Assembly: GCA_049964655.1 (NCBI GenBank)
Contig: JBMFXC010000081.1
Location: 1-11,366 of the forward strand
Length of the DNA: 11,366 nt
DNA from: JAJZJT01 sp049964655
GTDB lineage: Bacteria; Actinomycetota; Acidimicrobiia; Acidimicrobiales; RAAP-2
Direction of reading: 5' to 3'
A program made the position numbers and the translations under genes. The notes under the pieces were generated by a model. The model was not told the origin of the DNA, did not search any database, and saw only the letters and a list, made by a program, of their open reading frames with translations. Positions within the stretch are counted from its first letter, which is position 1. Each line of letters opens with the position of its first letter. Below are positions 1 through 5,265 of the stretch, one piece after another.

Positions 1-38
1 CCCAGCCCCGCCCACCGGAGGACCCAGCCCCGCCGACC
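1..38. repeat. Short direct repeat at window edge
   Basis: CCCAGCCCCGCC occurs at 1-12 and again at 23-34, and the match continues with one mismatch to about 38, giving a 22-bp period. It lies upstream of the SCP2 gene and may be the end of a longer tandem array to the left of the window. No function is visible. Confidence 0.5.
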
Positions 39-56
39 AGAACGTCAGACGGGCGA

Positions 57-62
57 TAGGGT
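57..62 (+). promoter_or_regulatory. Possible -10 element for SCP2 gene
   Basis: TAGGGT fits the TANNNT pattern of actinobacterial -10 boxes and would place the transcript start near 69, leaving a leader of about 49 nt before the SCP2 start. No convincing -35 lies 17 nt upstream, so this is a weak call made from pattern and position only. Confidence 0.25.
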
Positions 63-102
63 GATCGCCGTCCGCAGGGGCGACGAGAACGCCTCGACGA
101 CG

Positions 103-107
103 AGGAG
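103..107 (+). promoter_or_regulatory. Ribosome binding site deciding SCP2 start
   Basis: AGGAG, within GAGGAG, ends 10 nt before the ATG at 118. It favours that ATG over the in-frame GTG at 61, whose extra 19 residues look unlike an SCP2 N-terminus. This is one of only two clear Shine-Dalgarno sequences in the window. Confidence 0.7.
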
Positions 108-117
108 CGAACCATCC

Positions 118-525
118 ATGGCGACCTATCCCTTCCTGAGCGACGAGTGGCTCGAGGCGGCCCGGGCCATCCGCGCCGAGTACGACGGCAAGGGTGCCTC
201 GGTGCCTCACGACGTCCGCATGAACCTGGTCATCACCGCGGTTCCCTTCGGCGACGGCAGCGTGTCCGCGCACCTGGACACAACCGGGGGTGAGCTCGAA
301 ATCGAGACGGGCCACCTCGACCAGGCCGATCTCACCGTGACGCTCGAGTACGACGTAGCAAAGGCGATCCTCGTCGAGGGGAACCCCCAGGCCGGCATGC
401 AGGCGTTCATGAGCGGGCGCATCAAGGTCGACGGCGACATCGCCAAGTTGATGGCCATGCAGGGAGGGGCGCCCGACCCGCTCGCTGCCGAGATCGCCGG
501 GCGAATCAAGGGCATCACCGAGTAG
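118..525 (+). CDS. SCP2 sterol-binding domain protein
   Basis: A 135-residue single-domain protein of the sterol carrier protein 2 family, small soluble proteins that hold fatty acyl-CoAs, sterols or other lipids in a hydrophobic tunnel. The fold is indicated by the alternating hydrophobic strands at about 35-41 and 47-62 and by the family-typical C-terminal stretch around 97-112 (FMSGRIKVDGDIAKLM), followed by an amphipathic helix to the end. It has no signal peptide or membrane segment, so it should be cytoplasmic. The start at 118 is chosen because AGGAG lies 10 nt upstream and the family begins close to this point; an in-frame GTG at 61 would add 19 unlikely residues. It is convergent with a short-chain dehydrogenase. 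In eukaryotic multifunctional enzyme type 2, SCP2 and such a dehydrogenase are fused, so a shared role in acyl-CoA or steroid metabolism is plausible. The ligand cannot be read from sequence. Confidence 0.88.
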   Translation: MATYPFLSDEWLEAARAIRAEYDGKGASVPHDVRMNLVITAVPFGDGSVSAHLDTTGGELEIETGHLDQADLTVTLEYDVAKAILVEGNPQAGMQAFMSGRIKVDGDIAKLMAMQGGAPDPLAAEIAGRIKGITE

Positions 526-584
526 CGGCGACCATCTGGCTGGACGCCGACTGCCTGTCGCCGGACGGGAGGTCGCCACCTACT

Positions 585-611
585 GGCCGACCGGCTGCAC
601 GCCGGTCAGCC
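585..611. terminator. Hairpin between convergent SCP2 and SDR genes
   Basis: GACCGGC (589-595) pairs perfectly with GCCGGTC (601-607) around a 5-nt loop. After one mismatch the stem extends by GGC (585-587) and GCC (609-611). It lies 3 nt past the dehydrogenase stop and 59 nt past the SCP2 stop, and being symmetric it could serve both strands. No T-run follows on either strand, so it would be an I-shaped terminator, or termination may depend on Rho. Apart from this, 526-613 holds nothing I recognise. Confidence 0.5.
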
Positions 612-613
612 CG

Positions 614-1492
614 TCAACCGAGCAGCCGCGGCACCTCGGCTGCGAGCTCGGCCACCGTCCACCGGTCGTGCTTCTCGATGGTCTCGGTCATCGTCCACGG
701 CTGGAACAGGCGGACCTGGCCACCCTGGACGAAGAACACCTTGCCGGTGATCGGGCACGCCTCGGTGGCCAGATAGGCGACCAGCGGCGACACGTTGGCA
801 GGGTCCCACTCGTCGAAGACCGACGGGTCGCTCGGTGCCTGGACGATCTCCGACAACCCAGGGGTCTGCTCGGTCATCCGAGTCCGGGCGGCCGGGGCAA
901 TGGCGTTCACCCGCACGCCATACCGGGAGAGCTCCTCGGCGGCGATCACCGTGAGCGCGGCGATGCCAGCCTTCGCGGCGCCGTAGTTGGCCTGGCCGGG
1001 GTTGCCGAGCAGACCTGAGGTCGACGACGTGTTGACGACGGCGGCATGGACCTCCTTGCCAGCCTTGGCCTGCTCTCGCCAGTAGGTGGCGGCGTGCCGA
1101 GTGGGCACGAAGTGCCCCTTCAGGTGAACCTGGATGACAGCGTCCCACTCGGCCTCGGACATGTTGACGAGCACCCGGTCGCGGAGGATGCCGGCGTTGT
1201 TGACCAGCACGTTGACGTCGCCGAAAGCTTCGACGGCGGTGTCGACGAGCCGCTTGCCGCCCTCCCAGTCGGTGATGTCGTCCGTGCTCGCGACCGCCTC
1301 GCCGCCGGCAGCGACGATCTCGTCCACCACCTGCTGGGCCGGTGTCCGGTCGTCGCCCGAGCCGTCGAGGGCGCCGCCCAGGTCGTTGACCACGACCTTT
1401 GCTCCCTCGGCAGCGAAGAGGAGCGCGTGCTCGCGGCCGATGCCCCGCCCTGCACCGGTGATGATGGCGATCCGTCCGTCGAGTGCACCCAT
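614..1492 (-). CDS. Short-chain dehydrogenase/reductase, hydroxyacyl-CoA/HSD17B4-like
   Basis: A 292-residue classical SDR that uses NAD(P)H to interconvert a hydroxyl and a ketone. The Rossmann cofactor motif TGAGRGIG is at 12-19, NNAG at 98-101, and the catalytic triad Ser157, Tyr170, Lys174 sits in NTSSTSG...NYGAAK. The long first loop (VVNDLGGALDGSG at about 34-46) and the GNPGQANYGAAKAG core resemble the dehydrogenase module of peroxisomal multifunctional enzyme 2 and the actinobacterial 3-hydroxyacyl-CoA or steroid dehydrogenases, more than FabG. After the usual SDR end near 265 there is an extra tail of about 27 residues (to LLG). The ATG at 1492 is preceded by AGGAG with 9-nt spacing; longer in-frame starts (GTG 1606) run through tandem repeats and look non-coding. 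It is convergent with the SCP2 gene. Substrate is inferred, not shown; fatty 3-hydroxyacyl-CoA or a steroid side-chain intermediate is most likely. Confidence 0.9.
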   Translation of the reverse strand: MGALDGRIAIITGAGRGIGREHALLFAAEGAKVVVNDLGGALDGSGDDRTPAQQVVDEIVAAGGEAVASTDDITDWEGGKRLVDTAVEAFGDVNVLVNNAGILRDRVLVNMSEAEWDAVIQVHLKGHFVPTRHAATYWREQAKAGKEVHAAVVNTSSTSGLLGNPGQANYGAAKAGIAALTVIAAEELSRYGVRVNAIAPAARTRMTEQTPGLSEIVQAPSDPSVFDEWDPANVSPLVAYLATEACPITGKVFFVQGGQVRLFQPWTMTETIEKHDRWTVAELAAEVPRLLG

Positions 1493-1501
1493 GGTGGCCG
1501 T

Positions 1502-1506
1502 CTCCT
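1502..1506 (-). promoter_or_regulatory. Ribosome binding site deciding SDR start
   Basis: On the minus strand AGGAG lies 9 nt before the ATG at 1492. It supports this start over the upstream GTG at 1606, although that GTG also has a purine-rich stretch (AAAGGGGGGG, 1611-1620) in front of it. Confidence 0.7.
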
Positions 1507-1525
1507 GTCTGTGTCGGCTCTGCCA

Positions 1526-1591
1526 CGCCGTCTTCGCCGGGAAGCTGCTGCGCCGTCTTCGCCGGGCAGCTGCCACGTCGTCGTGGCCGGA
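1526..1591. repeat. 25-bp-period tandem repeat upstream of SDR
   Basis: A 22-bp unit beginning CGCCGTCTTCGCCGGG occurs at 1526-1547 and 1551-1572 with a single mismatch. A third, degenerate copy begins at 1576 (12 of 16 positions match). The period of 25 is not a multiple of 3, which argues against coding here. The array fills much of the 139-bp space between the methylase stop (1632) and the SDR start (1492), so it lies in the 5' region of the SDR gene. No known operator is recognised. Confidence 0.75.
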
Positions 1592-1600
1592 CGGCCACGA
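1581..1600 (-). terminator. Hairpin downstream of the methylase gene
   Basis: TCGTGGCC (1581-1588) pairs perfectly with GGCCACGA (1593-1600) around a 4-nt loop, about 32 nt past the adenine methylase stop on the minus strand. It is the only strong hairpin after the six-gene operon. No T-run follows, so it is a candidate intrinsic-like terminator or an mRNA 3' end stabiliser. It overlaps the third repeat unit of the 25-bp array. Confidence 0.4.
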
Positions 1601-1631
1601 TGGCACGCGACCCCCCCTTTGGCCAACGTTG

Positions 1632-2792
1632 TCAGTCTCGGGGCGACCGGGTCAAACCGGTACCGGCGGTTCGGGCGGGGAACGCGGAGCGACCGGGAGC
1701 ACGAGGCGCCGGGACCACCCGGCCACCGAGGTCGGCGGCCTCGAGCGCTCCGACCATCCGCCGAATGGTGTCGCGACCGCCGCCCATCACCAGGTACTCG
1801 ACGTTGCGGAGGCGGGACACCTGGCCGACCCGGCGCCCGGTGGGGCCGTGGATGCCGATCCGAGCACCCACGTAGCGCGCCGAGTCGAAGCCCACCACGG
1901 CGACGTGGCCCCGTACCGAGCAGAGCTCGACCACGGTCGCCACGTCGAGCCAGGCCTCGTCGCTGCAGGAGACCACCACGATGTCCGCCTCGAGCCCTGC
2001 CACCACCCGAGCCAGCGCATCCGGCATGGTGCGCTTGGAATTGAAGGCGCTCCGGTTCGCCGGGTCACGCAGGTCCTCTCGCTTGCACGCCACCCCGAAG
2101 TGGGCCGGCGCGTCCCACGCCACCAGGGTCTCCCACACGTGATAGTTGGCCTCGTAACGGTGCTGGTTGTACGGGGGGTCCACGTAGGCCAGGTCGACAG
2201 GGCCGAGCTCGGCTCCCCCCACCAGGTCGACGGCATCCCCACGGATGGCACGGCCGGGACCGCCGACGAGCGCCGGGAGGCAGAGCTCGAGGGGACGGAG
2301 CGCCCTCGGCGCCCACTGCTTCAGGTAGGCCATCTGCACCCCGGTCGTCGAGTCGACCCGGTCGGCCGCCTCGAGCAAGCTGGTGAGGAGCACCGGCCAT
2401 ATGGGTGTGCCGGCGTAGTCGCGCTCGATGGCGTCACGGATGGCGTCGATACGGGCCCCGTTGTCGGGATGGAAGAACCGCGACCGCAGGCAGAAGGTCT
2501 CGGTGACGTAGCCGGGGCGACCGGGCAGGGCAGCCAGGGCGGCAAGGGCAGAACGGGCCTCGTCGACGACCTCGGGGGTGGCGACGGGGTCGGTGGCGAC
2601 GTAGCAACGAGCGAGCACGTGGGCGGCGCGCGTCCGGTCGACGGCGACCACCTCCATGCCGAGGCGCTTGAAGGCCTGAGCCACCCGCGTCGTGCCGGTG
2701 AACAGGTCGAGCGCCCGGCGCGCCCCCGAGGCGGCGGCGAGCACGGAGAGCGCCGGCACCAGGCGGCGCTTGGAGCCGAGGTACTTGATCAC
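1632..2792 (-). CDS. D12-class DNA adenine-N6 methyltransferase (orphan)
   Basis: A 386-residue SAM-dependent DNA methyltransferase predicted to methylate adenine N6. The N-terminal KYLGSKR (3-9) and the Rossmann motif LDLFTGTTRVAQAFK (28-42) form the SAM site of the D12 class, and DPPY at 205-208 is the catalytic motif IV of N6-adenine enzymes. The region between (about 60-185) is the likely target-recognition part, so the recognition site cannot be named. The last 30 residues or so are Pro/Arg-rich and probably disordered. The GTG start at 2792 overlaps the stop of the preceding gene as GTGA, implying translational coupling, and puts the SAM motif at the very N-terminus as in the family. 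An in-frame opening to 3083 overlaps the upstream gene and reads as Arg/Pro-rich nonsense. No restriction endonuclease lies beside it in the window, so it looks like a solitary methylase for chromosome marking, protection or a partner elsewhere. Confidence 0.88.
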   Translation of the reverse strand: MIKYLGSKRRLVPALSVLAAASGARRALDLFTGTTRVAQAFKRLGMEVVAVDRTRAAHVLARCYVATDPVATPEVVDEARSALAALAALPGRPGYVTETFCLRSRFFHPDNGARIDAIRDAIERDYAGTPIWPVLLTSLLEAADRVDSTTGVQMAYLKQWAPRALRPLELCLPALVGGPGRAIRGDAVDLVGGAELGPVDLAYVDPPYNQHRYEANYHVWETLVAWDAPAHFGVACKREDLRDPANRSAFNSKRTMPDALARVVAGLEADIVVVSCSDEAWLDVATVVELCSVRGHVAVVGFDSARYVGARIGIHGPTGRRVGQVSRLRNVEYLVMGGGRDTIRRMVGALEAADLGGRVVPAPRAPGRSAFPARTAGTGLTRSPRD

Positions 2793-3160
2793 CGGCGAGC
2801 GCCCATCCGGCGGGACCACCAGCCGCGGTCGCGAGCGTGGGCGTGGAAGTGGTCGGGCACCTGGCGCATGGTCTGGTCGAGCGTCCACGCCCCGGAGCCA
2901 AAACGCGCGTCGGCCACCGCGGCCAGCACGGTCAGCAGGTGGACGCGGTCGACCTCGGGCGGATCGGTTCCGTGGTTCCGCCAGACGACGATGGGCACGT
3001 CGCACGCCTCGCAGTCGGCCACCCAGCACACCTCGTCCTCGGCGTACCACCTGGTGAGGTGGGACGCCTCGCACAGGTCGCACCCCTCGACGCGCCGACC
3101 GGGGCCGGAGGGCACCGCCGAGCGCGCCCCGGGGCGCTCGTGCCCGTCGGTCGTGTCCAT
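2789..3160 (-). CDS. Small double-CxxC protein with HIT-like His triad
   Basis: A 123-residue protein that I cannot assign firmly. Visible features are a CDLC knuckle (Cys27, Cys30), a second CEAC knuckle (Cys50, Cys53), a WRNHG segment at 60-64, and near the C-terminus PDHFHAHAR with His104-Phe-His106-Ala-His108-Ala. The last fits the HxHxHx histidine-triad pattern of HIT nucleotide hydrolases and transferases, while two CxxC pairs would bind one zinc, as some HIT/GalT-superfamily proteins do. I therefore infer a zinc-containing HIT-like fold acting on a nucleotide or nucleotidyl conjugate. An alternative is a metal-binding protein with a chance His cluster. The first 25 residues look disordered. 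It starts 16 nt after the kinase stop with only a weak AGGG near the ATG, and its stop overlaps the methylase GTG, so it is sandwiched between a receptor kinase and a DNA methylase with coupled translation. Confidence 0.75.
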   Translation of the reverse strand: MDTTDGHERPGARSAVPSGPGRRVEGCDLCEASHLTRWYAEDEVCWVADCEACDVPIVVWRNHGTDPPEVDRVHLLTVLAAVADARFGSGAWTLDQTMRQVPDHFHAHARDRGWWSRRMGARR

Positions 3161-3176
3161 GGTCCCTGGCGGACGG

Positions 3177-5243
3177 TCAGATCGTGTAGAGGGTGACCGC
3201 CGCGCCCGGAAGCTCGGTGGTGCCCTGGCCAGGGTCGGTCAAGAAGACGTGCCCGCCGGCCGGCCCGTACACGTTGCCGACGACGAGGCCCACGGCCTGT
3301 AAGGCGGCGGTGGCCTGGCTCACCGTGTCACCCACCACGTCGGGCACCGGTACGGGTTGCGGACCGAGCGAGACGTCCACCGTCACGGTCGAGCCGAACG
3401 GCTGGGGCCCGGCGGCGGCGTCGGGTGTGGTGCCGACCACGGCGTTGACCGGCACGGTGCTCGAGTACACCTGGTGCTCGGCCACCACGAACCCCGCCGC
3501 CACGAGCGCCGCCTTGGCCGCTGCATAGGTCGAGCCCGTGCCGGTGGCCACCGCCGGCACCACGACGGGGGCATGGCCCTTCGAGGTGACGATGACGACG
3601 GTCGACCCGTAAGGAGCGTGCCCGGTCGGGCTCGTCCCGAGGATGCCCCCGGCCGGCACCGACGAGCTGTACTGGGCTGCGGACGCCGGACAGGTACCCA
3701 CCAGGTGGACCGCAGCCAAGGCCTGCACGGCGTCCTTGCACGACGAGTAGGTGACCACGTCAGGGATGGCCACCGGGGGCTTCCCCTCCGACACCACCAC
3801 GGCGATGGTGGCGCCCTGTTTGGCCGTGACCCGGTGCGCGGCGGTCGACGCCCCGGGGTGCTGCGAGACGATGGCGCCGGCCGGCACGGTGATGCTGTAG
3901 GCCGACGACCGCTGCACGACCCGGAAGTGGTCACTCGCCGTGACCTGCCGGGCGTCAGCAACCGTGCGACCCACCAGGTCGGGGATCGGGTGGCTCGGGA
4001 CGAAGAGCTGGGCTCTGACGGCATAGGCGGCACCACCGGCCACCACGGCGGCGATCAACAAGAGGACGGCTGCCACCCGAGGCCACCGCCGTCGGCGGGT
4101 GACGGGCTGGCTCAGGCCAGGGCTGGAGCTGGCGTCGGACCGGTCGGACCGGTCGGACCGGTCGGACCGGTCGGGTCGGTCGGGTCGGTCGGGCCGGCTC
4201 GGGCGACCGGGCAGCGGCGGAGGTGCGCCGACGTCGCGGCGCACGGGAGCAGCCGGGTTGCGGCGGTGGGGACCGGAAAGGGATGGCGGCGGGGCCCCCA
4301 GCTCGGTGGCGTCGGCCAGGCCGGCCAGCGTCGTCGGCGCCCACGCAGTGACGAGGCCTCGGGCCGCCGGTCCGAGGTCACCAGTCGTCGTGCCGGCGAG
4401 CGGCAGTGGTGCCGCCGGTGGCAACGCCACGGCCAGCGCCTGCAGTCGGACGCCGAAGGCAGCGGCGTCGAACCGCTCGTCGGGATCGGGGGCCGCCGCC
4501 CACACCAGCACGTCGTGGAGAGGACCGAGTGCGGGATGCTCGGGCAGGAGCGCACCGACCCGGGCCATGAGCGTCGAGACGGTCGTGTCGCCGACAAAGG
4601 GCAGTGAACCGGTCACGGCTTCGACCAGCACGAGCGCCAGGGCGTAGACGTCGGCCTTCCCGTCGAGAGCAAGCCCTTCGGCCTGCTCGGGAGCGGCGTA
4701 GCGAGCCGTGCCGAGGAGCGCCCCTTCGGGCTCTGTCCACGCCGCCTCGGCCAGTGCTCGCGCCACGCCGAAGTCGGCGATGCGGAGGCGACCCTCTGCG
4801 TCGAAGAGCAGGTTGGCCGGTTTGACGTCGCGGTGGACGATCCCCCGGCGGTGGGCGTAGTCGAGCGCGGCGGTGGCCTCGAGCCCGACGTGGACCGCCT
4901 GCGAAGGCGTGAGCCTCCTGCCTGCGTCGAGCAACTGGCGGAGACTCCCCCCGGCCAGGAACTCGGTGACCAGGTAGGGCTGCCCGTCCTGCTCGCCCCA
5001 ATCGTAGACCTGGAGCACGTTGGGGTGGTTCAGGGCGGCGACGGCACGTGCCTCGGCGCGGAAGCGCTTGAGGAAGGCGACGTCCCCGGCGAGGGCGGGG
5101 TGAAGGAGCTTGATCGCCACGCTCCGGTCGAGGGTGACGTCCTCGGCCAGGTAGACGTGCGCGGACGCGCCGGTCCCCACGGGTGTCACGAGTCGGTACC
5201 GGTCCCCGAGGACCCGTCCGATGGCGTCGGCGATGCTTGGCAT
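3177..5243 (-). CDS. Membrane Ser/Thr protein kinase with four PASTA repeats
   Basis: A 688-residue PknB/Stk1-type receptor kinase. The kinase domain spans about 16-270: Gly-rich loop VGTGAS (22-27), VAIK with Lys45, HRDVKPAN with Asp139, DFG at 157-159, and GTARYAAPE at 178-186 closing the activation loop, where Thr170 and Thr179 are candidate phosphosites. All catalytic residues are present. A Pro/Ala-rich juxtamembrane linker (about 275-386) contains seven Arg-Ser/Pro-Asp triplets (350-370) and ends in RRRR before one membrane helix (about 389-408). Outside the cell follow four PASTA-like repeats at about 417-487, 490-556, 558-627 and 629-688; this domain normally senses peptidoglycan fragments or lipid II. 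Repeat 2 has two cysteines (502, 518) that could form a disulfide. The ATG at 5243 is 22 nt after the ligA stop and has no strong Shine-Dalgarno. No phosphatase, FHA, RodA or PBP gene, the usual neighbours, lies here, so its position after ligA is unusual. Confidence 0.93.
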   Translation of the reverse strand: MPSIADAIGRVLGDRYRLVTPVGTGASAHVYLAEDVTLDRSVAIKLLHPALAGDVAFLKRFRAEARAVAALNHPNVLQVYDWGEQDGQPYLVTEFLAGGSLRQLLDAGRRLTPSQAVHVGLEATAALDYAHRRGIVHRDVKPANLLFDAEGRLRIADFGVARALAEAAWTEPEGALLGTARYAAPEQAEGLALDGKADVYALALVLVEAVTGSLPFVGDTTVSTLMARVGALLPEHPALGPLHDVLVWAAAPDPDERFDAAAFGVRLQALAVALPPAAPLPLAGTTTGDLGPAARGLVTAWAPTTLAGLADATELGAPPPSLSGPHRRNPAAPVRRDVGAPPPLPGRPSRPDRPDRPDRSDRSDRSDRSDASSSPGLSQPVTRRRRWPRVAAVLLLIAAVVAGGAAYAVRAQLFVPSHPIPDLVGRTVADARQVTASDHFRVVQRSSAYSITVPAGAIVSQHPGASTAAHRVTAKQGATIAVVVSEGKPPVAIPDVVTYSSCKDAVQALAAVHLVGTCPASAAQYSSSVPAGGILGTSPTGHAPYGSTVVIVTSKGHAPVVVPAVATGTGSTYAAAKAALVAAGFVVAEHQVYSSTVPVNAVVGTTPDAAAGPQPFGSTVTVDVSLGPQPVPVPDVVGDTVSQATAALQAVGLVVGNVYGPAGGHVFLTDPGQGTTELPGAAVTLYTI
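4134..4196. repeat. Seven tandem 9-bp units inside the kinase linker
   Basis: Seven consecutive 9-bp units: four of GTCGGACCG (4134-4169), then two of GTCGGGTCG and one of GTCGGGCCG (4170-4196). On the minus strand they read as three Arg-Pro-Asp then four Arg-Ser-Asp triplets in the cytoplasmic linker of the PASTA kinase. The unit is a multiple of 3, so copy-number change would lengthen or shorten the linker without breaking the frame. The high identity of the four 3' copies suggests recent expansion. Confidence 0.9.
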
Positions 5244-5265
5244 GGGCCGTTCTTTAGGCTACCGA

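Noticed and set aside
1606..1620. Purine run AAAGGGGGGG before GTG 1606 as the SDR translation start
   Set aside because: Translation from here passes through the 25-bp repeats as Arg-rich sequence not seen in SDRs; ATG 1492 has its own AGGAG and starts at the conserved N-terminus.
2793..3083. N-terminal extension of the adenine methylase
   Set aside because: It would overlap most of the upstream small gene in another frame, is Arg/Pro-rich, and the conserved methylase sequence begins exactly at the GTG of the GTGA overlap.
1632..3160. Restriction-modification or BREX/DISARM-type defence locus around the methylase
   Set aside because: No endonuclease, helicase, ATPase or phosphatase of such systems is present in the window; the neighbours are housekeeping genes.
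1134..3302. A 722-codon open frame on the plus strand
   Set aside because: It is antisense to the methylase, the HIT-like gene and the start of the SDR, spans their boundaries, and reads as Arg/Pro/Gly/Ser-rich sequence with no recognisable motif. Long antisense frames are expected at this GC content.
5256..5261. TAGCCT on the minus strand as a promoter for the kinase gene
   Set aside because: It fits a -10 pattern and is 12 nt before the ATG, but no -35 lies at proper distance and the gap after ligA is only 22 nt, so read-through from the operon is simpler.
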